From Solobacterium sp. (lineage in GTDB: Bacteria > Bacillota_I > Bacilli_A > Erysipelotrichales > Erysipelotrichaceae), in NCBI GenBank assembly GCA_017543025.1, contig JAFYGX010000073.1, forward strand, positions 1 through 13,524: 13,524 bases of DNA, read 5' to 3'. Shown here one piece after another: positions 1 to 8,504 of this stretch. Under the pieces are notes generated by a model that had not been told where the DNA came from, made no database searches, and saw nothing but the letters and a program-made list of their open reading frames with translations. The first letter of the stretch is position 1. Each line of letters begins with the position of its first letter. The position numbers were made by a program, and so were the translations under genes.

Positions 1-1
1 T

Positions 2-223
2 GTTGTCGCGGGAGGGGTTGCGGCAAATTCCCGCCTGCGGGAACTGATGAGCGAACGGATGAATGAAATACCCGATTGTGAACTGGTGATTCCGCCGCTG
101 AAGTACTGCACGGATAATGCCGCGATGATCGGTGCGTCCGGCACTGCGGCGTATCGTCACGGTCTCTTCGGTACATTTGAAGATTCGGCAGATCCGGGAC
201 TGCTGATGCCCGGGGAAGAATAA
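2..223 (+). CDS. tsaD: TsaD, tRNA threonylcarbamoyladenosine biosynthesis protein (C-terminal end only)
   Basis: This is the last 73 codons of an open frame that enters from the left edge and ends in TAA. The translation begins VVAGGVAANSRLRELM and contains KYCTDNAAMIG. Both are hallmark C-terminal segments of the TsaD/Kae1/Gcp family: the GGVAAN nucleotide-binding loop and the CTDNAAM segment that helps hold the metal and ATP. TsaD transfers the threonylcarbamoyl group to A37 of ANN-decoding tRNAs together with TsaB and TsaE, in the cytoplasm. Only the end of the protein is visible, so length and start cannot be judged. It runs in the same direction as rex but is separated from it by 148 bp with a separate promoter, so it probably belongs to an upstream transcription unit. 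I see no clear terminator behind it. Confidence 0.92.
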   Translation, partial: VVAGGVAANSRLRELMSERMNEIPDCELVIPPLKYCTDNAAMIGASGTAAYRHGLFGTFEDSADPGLLMPGEE

Positions 224-322
224 ATAGGGCCGGATGATTCTGCGGCAGACAGACTTTACGTCTTCTGACAGAGGCATCTTCTGCCGTTGTGTATGTGCCG
301 CTGAAAAGCAAGAAAGTCAAAC

Positions 323-340
323 TTGTTTTGTTTTTCACAA
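323..340 (+). promoter_or_regulatory. Candidate Rex operator (autoregulatory site)
   Basis: The 18-mer TTGTTTTGTTTTTCACAA matches the known Rex-box layout TTGTGAA-N4-TTCACAA. The right half, TTCACAA, is perfect and the left half keeps TTGT with three changes. It sits 31 bp upstream of rex itself and overlaps the promoter -35, so binding would block polymerase. Rex releases DNA when NADH binds, so the operon would be derepressed at high NADH/NAD+. The site was recognised by eye, and only one half is a perfect match. Confidence 0.6.
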
Positions 341-351
341 GATGATACACT
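323..351 (+). promoter_or_regulatory. Promoter of the rex-asnS operon (extended -10)
   Basis: A candidate sigma-A promoter reads TTGTTT at 323-328, a 17-bp spacer, and TACACT at 346-351. A TG dinucleotide at 343-344 gives an extended -10 (TGATACACT). The start point would be near 358, about 14 nt upstream of the rex ATG. The -35 is poor against TTGACA, which is tolerable with an extended -10. The Rex-like operator covers the -35 and the start of the spacer. Spacing and motif match are read directly; activity is inferred. Confidence 0.6.
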
Positions 352-371
352 TTTTGTCGGGTGTATGATTT

Positions 372-995
372 ATGGCTGAAAGCAGGAAGGTACCGAACGC
401 AACGCTGCATCGATATCCGATTTATCTGAAAGCGCTGCGAAAACTGAAAGCAGAAAGTGTTGACCGGGTGATGTCCCGGGAGCTTGCGGAGTATGTCGCA
501 ATTGAGCCGACTACGATCCGGCGGGATTTCTCGTTTCTCGGAAGTCTCGGAAAACAGGGCTACGGGTATCAGGTCGATGATCTGATCCGGGTATTTTCGG
601 AAGAACTCGGAATGAATTTTGATGAAAAGATCATTCTGGTCGGATGCGGCAATCTCGGAAGGGCGCTTCTGAATTACAATCAGTGGAATCATGTGGTCGG
701 GGAGATTGTCTGTGCATTTGACATCGCACCTCAGGAAATCGCCGGCACGCCGGTACCGGTTTATCTGCTGGATGAATTTGCGACCATGAAGCCGGAAGGA
801 TGCCGGATTGCGATTCTCTGTATCTCAAAGGATATTCAGAAAACGGTAGATCTTCTGGTTGACAACGGAATCACGGGAATTGTGAGCTTTGCCAGCGAGC
901 ACTTCATTGTGCCGGAAAATGTTCATGTAAAGCAGATCGATGTTGTCTCATCGATTCAGGAACTGGTATTCGAAGCGAATGCCATGAAGAAATAA
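372..995 (+). CDS. rex: Redox-sensing transcriptional repressor Rex
   Basis: A 207-residue protein, close to the usual ~210 for Rex. Residues 10-70 are the winged helix-turn-helix, including the family signature [20 protein letters not shown]. From about residue 85 there is a Rossmann domain with the dinucleotide-binding loop GCGNLG (91-96). A C-terminal helix for domain swapping follows. Rex senses the NADH/NAD+ ratio and represses fermentation, respiration and redox genes when NADH is low. The ATG at 372 gives the full N-terminus; its Shine-Dalgarno is weak (GGG around 359-361). An ATG at 365 is out of frame. The next gene, asnS, starts 25 bp downstream on the same strand, so the two are probably co-transcribed. 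A Rex-type site in the promoter suggests negative autoregulation. Confidence 0.96.
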   Translation: MAESRKVPNATLHRYPIYLKALRKLKAESVDRVMSRELAEYVAIEPTTIRRDFSFLGSLGKQGYGYQVDDLIRVFSEELGMNFDEKIILVGCGNLGRALLNYNQWNHVVGEIVCAFDIAPQEIAGTPVPVYLLDEFATMKPEGCRIAILCISKDIQKTVDLLVDNGITGIVSFASEHFIVPENVHVKQIDVVSSIQELVFEANAMKK

Positions 996-1020
996 ACAGA
1001 GTGAAAAAAGGGGAAAGAAT

Positions 1021-2406
1021 ATGCTGAGTGACATGACTGTCAGAGAACTGTATGAACTGACGATCGACGGATCGAATCTGGAGAAAGACCAGGTTGAATA
1101 TGTAAATCTGCAGGGGTGGATCCGTACAAACCGGAGCGGAAAGAATGTGAGCTTCATTTCACTGAACGACGGCACCTATTTCAAGAATGCGCAGATTGTT
1201 TATACGGATTCGCTTGTCAACTATGCGGAGATCGGAAAACTTCTGACAGGTGCGGCAATCAGTGTAACCGGTAAATATGTCGCAACGCCGGAGAACAAGC
1301 AGCCGTTTGAAATTCAGGCAACGGAGATCACAGTGGAAGGAACCTGTGATCAGACCTATCCGCTGCAGAAGAAACGGCATACATTTGAGTATCTGCGTGA
1401 AATCGGACATCTGCGTCCCCGCACCAATACGCTTTCTGCAGTATTCCGCGTGCGTTCCGTACTGGCAATGGCCATTCATGAATTTTTCCAGAGTCAGGGA
1501 TTCGTCTATGTCAATACGCCGATCATTACCGGAAATGATGCGGAAGGGGCAGGAGAGACATTTACTGTTACGACCCGGAGCGACGCAAACTATGAAGAAG
1601 ATTTCTTCGGCAAACATGCAAGTCTGACCGTATCCGGTCAGCTGCAGGCGGAAGCGTTTGCCCTGGCATTCCGTGATGTCTATACATTCGGCCCTACCTT
1701 CCGGGCAGAGAATTCCAATACGACAAACCATGCGGCAGAATTCTGGATGATTGAACCGGAAATCGCATTTGCAGATCTGGAAGATGATATGGATCTGATT
1801 GAAGACATGGTGAAGTTCTGCATTCAGTATGCAGAGGACAACTGTCCGGCAGAGATGGAATTCTTCAATACAATGATTGATAAAGGGCTGCTTGAGCGGC
1901 TTGACAGAATCAAGAACAGCGAATTCCGCAGAATGGATTATACTGAGGCAATCGAACTGCTGAAGAAAGCAGATGTGAAGTTTGAGAACAGCAGAATTGA
2001 ATGGGGGATGGATCTGAATACCGAACATGAGCGGTATCTCACAGAGAAAGTCGTCAACGGCCCGGTATTCCTGATCAACTACCCGAAAGATATCAAGGCG
2101 TTCTACATGCGTCAGAATGATGACGGAAGGACGGTTGCCGCATGCGACCTGCTTGTGCCGGGCGTCGGCGAGCTTGTCGGCGGAAGTCAGAGAGAAGAAC
2201 GGATTGAACTGCTGGAGAAGCGAATGACGGAACTCGGCATGAAACTGGATGGCTATCAGTGGTATCTTGATCTTCGCCGTTACGGCGGCTGCAAGCACGC
2301 CGGATTCGGTCTTGGCTTTGAGCGGCTTGTCATGTATGTGACAGGCATGGACAACATCCGGGATGTGATTCCGTTTGCCCGTACGCCGCGTAATCTCAGC
2401 TTCTGA
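1021..2406 (+). CDS. asnS: Asparagine-tRNA ligase (AsnRS)
   Basis: A 461-residue class IIb aminoacyl-tRNA synthetase that charges tRNA-Asn with asparagine. Residues 20-110 form the OB-fold anticodon-binding domain. The catalytic core follows, with motif 2 at 227-237 ([11 protein letters not shown]) and motif 3 at 428-436 (GFGLGFERL). EFWMIEPE at 240-247 and the C-terminal [10 protein letters not shown] place it with AsnRS and not AspRS. Length is normal (~460). A strong purine-rich Shine-Dalgarno (GGGGAAAG) lies just before the ATG. Only 25 bp separate it from rex, so there is no room for a T-box leader; expression should follow the rex promoter. licD follows after 31 bp. Coupling of asnS to a Rex-controlled promoter is unusual for a housekeeping gene. 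Confidence 0.97.
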   Translation: MLSDMTVRELYELTIDGSNLEKDQVEYVNLQGWIRTNRSGKNVSFISLNDGTYFKNAQIVYTDSLVNYAEIGKLLTGAAISVTGKYVATPENKQPFEIQATEITVEGTCDQTYPLQKKRHTFEYLREIGHLRPRTNTLSAVFRVRSVLAMAIHEFFQSQGFVYVNTPIITGNDAEGAGETFTVTTRSDANYEEDFFGKHASLTVSGQLQAEAFALAFRDVYTFGPTFRAENSNTTNHAAEFWMIEPEIAFADLEDDMDLIEDMVKFCIQYAEDNCPAEMEFFNTMIDKGLLERLDRIKNSEFRRMDYTEAIELLKKADVKFENSRIEWGMDLNTEHERYLTEKVVNGPVFLINYPKDIKAFYMRQNDDGRTVAACDLLVPGVGELVGGSQREERIELLEKRMTELGMKLDGYQWYLDLRRYGGCKHAGFGLGFERLVMYVTGMDNIRDVIPFARTPRNLSF

Positions 2407-2437
2407 GCAGAAAGAATAAAAAAGAAGGAAAACAGGG

Positions 2438-3259
2438 ATGGAATATATTCTCAAGGAAAAGGAAGACGGAACCGTGATTACCGTCCGTCAGGTGCAGCTG
2501 GTACTTCTCGAAATGATGAAGGACATCGATGTACTGTGCAGGGAGAATAACATCCCTTATTATCTTTCCGGCGGAAGCGCGCTCGGCGCTGTACGCCACG
2601 GCGGATTTATTCCCTGGGATGACGATGCGGATTTCTTCATGATGAAAGACGATTTCATGCGGTTTGTGGAAGCCATGAAGAAACAGGATAAATATGTGTT
2701 TCAGTGCTGGTATACCGATAAGCGGTACAACGTTCTGATTCCGGGAATGAAGATCCGCAAGAAGGGAACTTATCTGAAAGAGGTAAATACGCTTCTTTCC
2801 AACCGCTGCACCGGATATGACGGCTGCGACGGAATCTTCATTGACATTTTTGTCTGGGATTACGCAACCGTGAACAGGTGGATCGACCTTCCGTTCCGGC
2901 TGGCCAATATGGCACTCATGGTTCCGGAGATCATTGCGGACAATGTGCTGCATATCAATCCGGTTCATATCAAAAGCGCAATCATGAAGATTGCGGACCG
3001 GTACAGCCGGATCTGTGAGAAGCGGAACAGCCCTTATGTCGGCTTTGATCTTACGTGGGTCTGGAAGTCACCGTTCAAACCGTTCATATTCCGCAAAGAG
3101 GATATTTATCCGCCGCACTATATCCGATTCGAAGATACGGAGTTTCCGATCGCCAACCACCCGCATGAGTATCTGTGCACGGCGATTGCTCCGTCTTACA
3201 TGACACCGCCGCCGGAAGATAAACGGGTTGCGAAGCACATCGTGGACATCCGGCTCTGA
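2438..3259 (+). CDS. LicD family nucleotidyltransferase-fold transferase (phosphocholine-type)
   Basis: A 273-residue LicD-family protein. Residues 15-66 carry the family core: YYLSGGSALGAVRHGGFIPW (41-60) followed by the acidic DDDAD (61-65), which binds metal as in polymerase-beta-like nucleotidyltransferases. A second conserved acidic segment, GIFIDIFVWDY, follows around residues 130-140. LicD proteins attach phosphocholine or related phospho-substituents to teichoic acids, capsules or glycolipids. The substrate here cannot be read from sequence, and no licA/licB/licC choline genes are in the window, so the phosphocholine assignment is generic. A good Shine-Dalgarno (AAGGAAAACAGGG) precedes the ATG. 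It lies between asnS and the ABC-F gene with gaps of 31 and 14 bp, so it belongs to the rex operon. Confidence 0.88.
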   Translation: MEYILKEKEDGTVITVRQVQLVLLEMMKDIDVLCRENNIPYYLSGGSALGAVRHGGFIPWDDDADFFMMKDDFMRFVEAMKKQDKYVFQCWYTDKRYNVLIPGMKIRKKGTYLKEVNTLLSNRCTGYDGCDGIFIDIFVWDYATVNRWIDLPFRLANMALMVPEIIADNVLHINPVHIKSAIMKIADRYSRICEKRNSPYVGFDLTWVWKSPFKPFIFRKEDIYPPHYIRFEDTEFPIANHPHEYLCTAIAPSYMTPPPEDKRVAKHIVDIRL

Positions 3260-3273
3260 CACAGGGTTCTGCT

Positions 3274-5145
3274 ATGCTTTATCAGGTAACGCACGCTTCC
3301 AAATCCTTCGGGGCGGATACCGTCTTTGAGGATGTGAAGTTTGAAATAAAAAACACGGAGAAGATTACAATCGTCGGACGCAATGGCTGCGGCAAGACGA
3401 CTTTTCTTCGCTGTCTTTCCGGTGAGATGAACTTTGACAAAGGAAATGTGACCATGATGAACGGTACAACGATCGGTTATCTGGCGCAGAAGGTGCTTGA
3501 ATACGAAGACCGTACGGTAGAAGAAGAACTGCGGACTGTATTTGAGCCGGTCTTTGCGATGCAGAGGGAACTGGAATCACTCAGTGAAAAAATGAAGACG
3601 GATGCCGGAGAGAAGGTTCTGAGCCGGTATGCGATGGTTCAGGAACAGTTTGAAGCGATGAACGGCTATAACTGGGAATCCGAAATGCGCACGGTCTTTA
3701 CCCGCTTCGGCTTTGCCCCGGAAGATATGAACCGGAAGATCCGGGAGTTTTCCGGCGGGCAGAAAACCCGCATTGCATTTGTCAGGCTGCTGCTGTCAAA
3801 ACCGGATATTCTTCTGCTGGATGAACCGACAAACCATCTGGATCTTGAGACGATCGAATGGCTGGAAGGATATGTGAAAAAATATCCGAAAGCGGTAGTT
3901 GTGGTAAGCCATGACCGGATGTTTCTCGATCATGTCACGGATGTTGTCTACGATATGGAATACGGGTCGATGACGCGTTATACCGGTAATTATTCCTCAT
4001 ATACGGAGCAGAAAAAGAACAATCTGGAACGGCAGACTGCAGCGTACAACCGCCAGCAGAAAGATATCGAGCGGCTTGAATCGCTGATTGAAAAATTTCG
4101 CTATAAGAAAAACAAAGCGGCATTCGCACAGTCCAAGATCAGGTATCTCGACCGTATGGAGAAGCTGGAAAAGCCGCAGGGGCCGGATGACCGGTCGTTT
4201 CATGTTCAGTTTTCACCCCGGGTAAAGGGCGGTGAAAAAGTGCTGGAGACGGACCGTCTTCTGATCGGCTATGATCACCCGCTGGCAGAAGTTACTCTTG
4301 CCATGCGAAGAGGCGATCGCGTGGGGATCATCGGTCCGAACGGATGCGGGAAATCCACGTTTGTCAAAACGCTGATGGGACTGATTGAGCCCCTTGGCGG
4401 AGAGTACCTGTTCGGTCATCAGATTGAACCGGGGTATTTTGACCAGCAGCTGGCACAGTTTTCTTCCGGAAAGACTGTTCTGGAAGAAATCTGGGATGAA
4501 AACCCGGATCTGGACCGGACGGAAATCCGTTCCGCACTGGGAAGGTTTCTGTTCTCAGCGGATGATGTGTTCAAAACGGTTGATGTGCTGAGCGGCGGCG
4601 AGAAAGTCAGACTGTCACTGGCGAAGCTCATGCTGAGGCATTCGAATCTGCTGATTCTTGATGAACCGACGAACCATCTGGATATTCCGGGCAAGGAAGC
4701 GCTGGAAGAGGCCCTGAGCGGCTTCAGCGGAACGATTCTGTTTGTTTCGCATGACCGGTACTTCATTTCCCGGCTGGCAACCTCTCTGCTTGTCATGCAG
4801 AACGGAACAGCGGTTTATTACCCGATGACCTATGCGGAATATGAAGAAGCACAGGCTGCGGGGAGACAGGCAGACATAACCGCGGCTGAAAAAAAGGAGA
4901 TTCCTGCAGAAACAAAACCGCAGAACAGCCGCTCGCTCTCACCGGAAGGCATGCGCCGTCAGATTGAAAAGATTGAGCGGAAAATCACGGAAAAGGAAAC
5001 GCTGCTGGAGGAAAAGAGAGCGCTCCGGTTTGAACCGGAATATTATCAGGATTATCAGAAAATGGAACAGCTGGATGAGGAGATCGATCAGATTCACAAT
5101 GACCTCGCCCACCTGATGGAAGAATGGGAACAGCTGAGTTCCTGA
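3274..5145 (+). CDS. ABC-F family ATPase (ribosome-associated, YdiF/Uup-like)
   Basis: A 623-residue protein with two fused ABC ATPase domains and no membrane segment, which defines ABC-F. Domain 1 has Walker A GRNGCGKTT (35-43), signature SGGQ (160-163) and Walker B ILLLDEP (179-185). Residues ~240-310 are the charged linker that in this family reaches the ribosomal P-site tRNA. Domain 2 has Walker A GPNGCGKST (354-362), signature LSGGEK (439-444) and Walker B LLILDEP (459-465). Residues 557-622 form a heptad-rich, highly charged C-terminal coiled coil. ABC-F proteins act on stalled or drug-bound ribosomes, or as translation factors. I cannot tell resistance from housekeeping; the layout with a C-terminal coiled coil looks like the YdiF/Uup housekeeping groups. 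It is the last gene of the rex operon, starting 14 bp after licD with a weak AGGG Shine-Dalgarno. Confidence 0.93.
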   Translation: MLYQVTHASKSFGADTVFEDVKFEIKNTEKITIVGRNGCGKTTFLRCLSGEMNFDKGNVTMMNGTTIGYLAQKVLEYEDRTVEEELRTVFEPVFAMQRELESLSEKMKTDAGEKVLSRYAMVQEQFEAMNGYNWESEMRTVFTRFGFAPEDMNRKIREFSGGQKTRIAFVRLLLSKPDILLLDEPTNHLDLETIEWLEGYVKKYPKAVVVVSHDRMFLDHVTDVVYDMEYGSMTRYTGNYSSYTEQKKNNLERQTAAYNRQQKDIERLESLIEKFRYKKNKAAFAQSKIRYLDRMEKLEKPQGPDDRSFHVQFSPRVKGGEKVLETDRLLIGYDHPLAEVTLAMRRGDRVGIIGPNGCGKSTFVKTLMGLIEPLGGEYLFGHQIEPGYFDQQLAQFSSGKTVLEEIWDENPDLDRTEIRSALGRFLFSADDVFKTVDVLSGGEKVRLSLAKLMLRHSNLLILDEPTNHLDIPGKEALEEALSGFSGTILFVSHDRYFISRLATSLLVMQNGTAVYYPMTYAEYEEAQAAGRQADITAAEKKEIPAETKPQNSRSLSPEGMRRQIEKIERKITEKETLLEEKRALRFEPEYYQDYQKMEQLDEEIDQIHNDLAHLMEEWEQLSS

Positions 5146-5156
5146 ACCATGTGAAG

Positions 5157-5180
5157 AGCCTCCGTACTCCGGAGGTTTTT
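5157..5180 (+). terminator. Intrinsic terminator of the rex-asnS-licD-abcF operon
   Basis: CCTCCG (5159-5164) pairs with CGGAGG (5170-5175) around the loop TACTC. An A-T and a G-U pair extend the base to 5157-5158/5176-5177, and a run of five T ends at 5180. It lies 12 nt after the ABC-F stop codon. This is a textbook Rho-independent terminator, read directly from the sequence. Confidence 0.9.
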
Positions 5181-5192
5181 ACATGGCTGAAG

Positions 5193-5232
5193 CATGCGTA
5201 ATGCATGTAAACGGATGCGGAAATGATATGAT
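5193..5232 (+). promoter_or_regulatory. Candidate promoter and inverted repeat upstream of the PTS gene
   Basis: TATGAT at 5227-5232 with TG at 5224-5225 gives an extended -10 (TGATATGAT). It sits 28 nt upstream of the PTS start and just past the preceding terminator. No good -35 is visible. The region where a -35 would lie instead holds a perfect inverted repeat, CATGC-GTAAT-GCATG (5193-5207). It could be an operator for a sugar-responsive regulator, but a 5-bp arm is short and may be chance. A strong Shine-Dalgarno (AAAGGAG, 5245-5251) follows. Confidence 0.4.
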
Positions 5233-5259
5233 TTGTGTGAGACGAAAGGAGAATGAATC

Positions 5260-6597
5260 ATGCGGAGTTCTGAGCTGATCGAACTGCTCGGGGGAAGGGA
5301 TAATATTGCGGACGCATGCAGAACCCCGGCGGGCATTCTGTTCACATTGAAAAACACGGACGCATACCGGGCAGAAGATAATCCTGAAATCAGGGCGGTA
5401 CAGAAAGGAAATCAGGCAGAGGTTCTGCTGGAGGATTCCGAAGCCGAAGCCGTGATGAAGCTGACGAAGCAGAAAGAGCCGCTCAGCGTGAAGCGGATTC
5501 TGGCCCGGATCATGGATGTGCTTTCCGGCAGCCTTGTGCCTTTACTGCCGATGCTGATGGGCGCAGCGATGATCAAGACCGTTGTTTCGGTGCTTGGACC
5601 GGATATGCTCAATCTGATTCCGGCCGGAAGCGATCTGCATACGCTGCTGACATTTACCGGTGATGCGGGGTTTTATTTCTTTCCGGTTGCGGTCGGGTAT
5701 ACCAGCGCAAAGATGTTTCATACCGAGCCGATGCTCGGTCTGTTTCTCGGGGCGATTCTGATTCATCCGACATTCGTCGGTCTGGCAGAACAGGGCGCGA
5801 AGTTTTCGGTTTACGGATTGCCGGTGACGCCGCTGAATTATTCCTCCACGATTCTGCCGGTTCTTCTGTCTGTCTGGTTTCTGTCGGCTGTGGAAAAAGG
5901 AATGAAGCGGGTTATCCCTTCCGCGCTGAAGGATGTTTTTGTACCGTTCTGTTCCGTTGCGATTGTGCTGCCTGTCATGCTGGGAATTCTGGCTCCGGCC
6001 GGTTCACGGATCGGCTCGCTGCTCTGTGAGTCTCTGATCTATCTCGGAAACAGAGGCGGAATTATGACGATTCTTACGATAGCCGTGCTTGGCGCTCTCT
6101 GGGAGTTCATCATCATGGGCGGACTTCACTGGCTGTTTATTTCGACGGTATTTGTGATTCTTGCGCAGAACGGTCAGGAGACGATCATTACGCCGATGTG
6201 TGCTGCGGCAGCGTTTGCGACCGGCGGTATGGCGATCGGAGCTGCTCTGAGACAGCGCGATAAAGCCGCTCGTTCTTCCTGTATCAGCTGTGCGGCTGCG
6301 CAGATTGTCGGCGGAGTGACAGAACCGGCGCTTTACGGGGTGGGATTCCGCTACCGCAAGCCCTTTCTCGGGCTGATTGCCGGGGCGTTTGCGGGTTCGC
6401 TTTACGCAGGGCTCGTGCATCTGACAGCGTATAATTTCATTCCGAGTGCAAGTTTTCTCTGCTTCCTCAACTATGCCGGAGGCAGTACAATGAACTTCAT
6501 TAACGGCATTATTTCCGGGGTAATCGGGTTCGCCGTTTCTGCAGTCTGTACCTGGCTTATCGGAAATGATTCCGGGAAACAGAACAGCGCGGACTAG
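5260..6597 (+). CDS. PTS beta-glucoside-type EIIBC permease with degenerate EIIB active site
   Basis: A 445-residue membrane protein of the Glc/Bgl PTS superfamily. Residues 3-70 align with the EIIB domain: ELIELLGGRDNI, FTLKN, AVQKGNQAEVLL. Residues 80-435 are the EIIC domain with about ten hydrophobic segments and the family motifs GDAGFYFFPVAVGY (134-147), AILIHP (165-170), GGLHW (287-291) and GGVTEPALYG (351-360). No EIIA is attached. In ungapped alignment to BglF-type EIIB, the phosphorylated cysteine of CATRLRF falls on Thr22 (sequence TPAGILF), and the conserved arginines are also gone. Cys20, two residues earlier, is the only nearby cysteine. The protein therefore probably cannot phosphorylate substrate by itself. 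It may be a facilitator, a sensor, or use another EIIB. It starts after a terminator with a strong Shine-Dalgarno, and the PPi-phosphofructokinase gene follows after 62 bp. Confidence 0.85.
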   Translation: MRSSELIELLGGRDNIADACRTPAGILFTLKNTDAYRAEDNPEIRAVQKGNQAEVLLEDSEAEAVMKLTKQKEPLSVKRILARIMDVLSGSLVPLLPMLMGAAMIKTVVSVLGPDMLNLIPAGSDLHTLLTFTGDAGFYFFPVAVGYTSAKMFHTEPMLGLFLGAILIHPTFVGLAEQGAKFSVYGLPVTPLNYSSTILPVLLSVWFLSAVEKGMKRVIPSALKDVFVPFCSVAIVLPVMLGILAPAGSRIGSLLCESLIYLGNRGGIMTILTIAVLGALWEFIIMGGLHWLFISTVFVILAQNGQETIITPMCAAAAFATGGMAIGAALRQRDKAARSSCISCAAAQIVGGVTEPALYGVGFRYRKPFLGLIAGAFAGSLYAGLVHLTAYNFIPSASFLCFLNYAGGSTMNFINGIISGVIGFAVSAVCTWLIGNDSGKQNSAD

Positions 6598-6659
6598 GGT
6601 ATTTATAAAATCGGAAAAATGATTTATGATGCAAGAAGATAAAAGGAGTAAGTAAAATT

Positions 6660-8321
6660 ATGGTTATTTCACCGCTTCAGGAAGAACGTCTTAAGTATGC
6701 GCCGAAGCTTCCGGGCATGTTGAGACACGGCATTTCGGAAATCTGCGTGAAAGAGGGCAGCGAGACACAGAGTGTCGCAGATCAGGAGAAGATCAAAGCA
6801 CTGTTCCCGAACACGTACGGCAAGAAGGAGATCACCTTTGAGAAAGGACAGAATACATCTGCTTCGAAGAAACAGGTTGTCGGCGTTATCCTTTCCGGCG
6901 GCCAGGCGCCAGGCGGACACAATGTTGTCTGCGGTCTTTATGATGCACTGAAAGCCACCAACAGCGAGAATGTACTGTATGGCTTCAAGGGCGGACCAAG
7001 TGGTCTTCTGGAAGATGATTATCTGGTATTCGATGACGCTTATATCGATCAGTTCCGCAATACCGGCGGATTCGATATTATCGGCTCCGGAAGAACCAAA
7101 CTCGAGACAGAAGAACAGTTTGCTGTTGCGGCAGATGTCTGCAAGAAACACGGCATCACAGCGATCGTAATCATCGGCGGCGATGACTCCAACACCAACG
7201 CTGCAGTTCTGGCTGAGTATTTTGCGGCGCATAATACTGGCGTACAGGTAATCGGATGCCCGAAGACAATCGATGGCGACCTCAAGAATGAGGATATCGA
7301 ATGCTCGTTCGGATTTGATACCGCGACAAAGACTTACAGTGAACTGATCGGAAATATCGAACGTGATGCGAACTCCGCAAAGAAATACTGGCACTTCATC
7401 AAGGTCATGGGCCGTTCTGCTTCGCATGTAGCGCTGGAGTGCGCACTCGAGACACAGCCGAATATCTGCCTGATCTCGGAAGAGGTTGCCGCTAAGAAGA
7501 TGTCGCTTGCGCAGATTGCAGATTACATTGCGGATTCTGTCGCAAAGCGTTCTGCCAACGGCAATAACTTCGGCGTTGCGATTATTCCGGAAGGCGTTGT
7601 GGAATTCGTACCGGAATTCTCTGTTCTGATCGCTGAGATCAACGAACTGCTCGCAGGTGCCAAGGCAGATGAGTTCAATGCACTGCCGTCCTGGAAAGAA
7701 AAGTATGCATTTATCGAGAAGGGACTTACAAAAGAGTCCATGGCGGTATTTGCAATTCTGCCGGAAGCGATTCAGCAGCAGCTGTTCCTCGAACGCGACC
7801 CGCACGGCAACGTTCAGGTTTCCCTGATTGAATCCGAGAAGCTGTTCTCTGCGCTTGTAAAGGCAAATCTGGAAGAGCGCAGAAAGGCAGGCACTTACAG
7901 CGGCAAGTTCAATGCGCTCCATCACTTCTTCGGCTATGAAGGAAGATGCGCATTCCCGTCCAACTTTGATGCGGACTACTGCTATTCGCTCGGCTACAAT
8001 GCATTCATGCTGATTCAGTACGGCTACAACGGATATCTGTCCAAGATCTCCAATCTGTCTGAACCGGCAGACGCATGGATTGCCGGAGGCATGCCGATCA
8101 CAAAGATGATGAATATGGAACGCAGACACGGCGAAGACAAGCCGGTTATCCGCAAAGCTCTTGTAGAGCTGGAAGGCAAACCGTTCCGGTTCTTCGAAGC
8201 GAACCGCGATACATGGGCAGTTGAAACTGCTTATACATATCCGGGAGCGATCCAGTACTACGGACCTGCTTCTGTCTGCGACCTTACCACAAGAACGCTT
8301 GCGCTTGAAAAAGGAAAGTAA
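6660..8321 (+). CDS. pfp: Pyrophosphate-fructose 6-phosphate 1-phosphotransferase (PPi-PFK, long form)
   Basis: A 553-residue enzyme of the long PPi-dependent phosphofructokinase class, cytoplasmic. It interconverts fructose 6-phosphate and fructose 1,6-bisphosphate using PPi in place of ATP, and is reversible. The phosphate-binding loop is [10 protein letters not shown] (79-88). GGDDSN (173-178) carries the second aspartate (Asp176) typical of PPi enzymes, where ATP enzymes have GGDGS. PKTIDGD (201-207) carries Lys202 in place of the Gly of ATP-PFK. MGRSASH (250-256) binds the sugar phosphate. Together these assign PPi specificity with confidence. A strong Shine-Dalgarno (AAGGAG, 6643-6648) precedes the ATG. 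A TATGAT at 6625-6630 may be a -10 but lacks a good -35, so transcription could come from the PTS promoter or from here. The gene ends before a strong terminator. Confidence 0.95.
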   Translation: MVISPLQEERLKYAPKLPGMLRHGISEICVKEGSETQSVADQEKIKALFPNTYGKKEITFEKGQNTSASKKQVVGVILSGGQAPGGHNVVCGLYDALKATNSENVLYGFKGGPSGLLEDDYLVFDDAYIDQFRNTGGFDIIGSGRTKLETEEQFAVAADVCKKHGITAIVIIGGDDSNTNAAVLAEYFAAHNTGVQVIGCPKTIDGDLKNEDIECSFGFDTATKTYSELIGNIERDANSAKKYWHFIKVMGRSASHVALECALETQPNICLISEEVAAKKMSLAQIADYIADSVAKRSANGNNFGVAIIPEGVVEFVPEFSVLIAEINELLAGAKADEFNALPSWKEKYAFIEKGLTKESMAVFAILPEAIQQQLFLERDPHGNVQVSLIESEKLFSALVKANLEERRKAGTYSGKFNALHHFFGYEGRCAFPSNFDADYCYSLGYNAFMLIQYGYNGYLSKISNLSEPADAWIAGGMPITKMMNMERRHGEDKPVIRKALVELEGKPFRFFEANRDTWAVETAYTYPGAIQYYGPASVCDLTTRTLALEKGK

Positions 8322-8335
8322 TTGCGGATAGCTTA

Positions 8336-8373
8336 AGCACCATACGGAATAATCTTCGTATGGCGCTTTTTTT
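8336..8373 (+). terminator. Intrinsic terminator after pfp
   Basis: CCATACG (8340-8346) pairs perfectly with CGTATGG (8357-8363) around a 10-nt loop. After an A/C mismatch the stem continues with AGC (8336-8338) and GCT (8365-8367). A run of seven T (8367-8373) follows. It lies 15 nt behind the pfp stop. Confidence 0.92.
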
Positions 8374-8504
8374 GTGCGGCAGATCAAATGCGGTCAGGGC
8401 GGCAGGAAAAACAGTTGTGTTTTCAGCAGATGTCATGCATCATTAATGTACAATCCGCAGATTCCGGGTTTAATTGAACACGGCGGCTTCGGACGGAGAT
8501 ACTT

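Noticed and set aside
243..286. Inverted repeat CGGCAGA/TCTGCCG between tsaD and rex as a terminator
   Set aside because: The pair is perfect (243-249 with 280-286) but no T-run follows and the loop is long, so neither a terminator nor a riboswitch can be supported.
996..1020. T-box leader upstream of asnS
   Set aside because: Only 25 bp separate rex and asnS, far too short for a T-box, and the stretch is just a ribosome binding site.
1159..2454. Long minus-strand open frame (431 codons) opposite asnS
   Set aside because: It mirrors the strong codon bias of asnS, has no family features and covers a clearly conserved gene; it is a shadow frame.
3817..4686. Near-identical repeats around the two LDEPTNHLD segments of the ABC-F gene
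   Set aside because: They are the conserved Walker B regions of the two homologous ATPase domains, not a mobile or regulatory repeat.
6669..8387. Long minus-strand open frame (572 codons) opposite pfp
   Set aside because: It is a shadow of the pfp codon pattern, with no recognisable domain; it also starts inside the terminator region.
8374..8504. c-di-GMP riboswitch upstream of the EAL gene
   Set aside because: No GEMM-like conserved core or paired helices could be seen in the 131-bp stretch; only a possible -10 and a Shine-Dalgarno are present.
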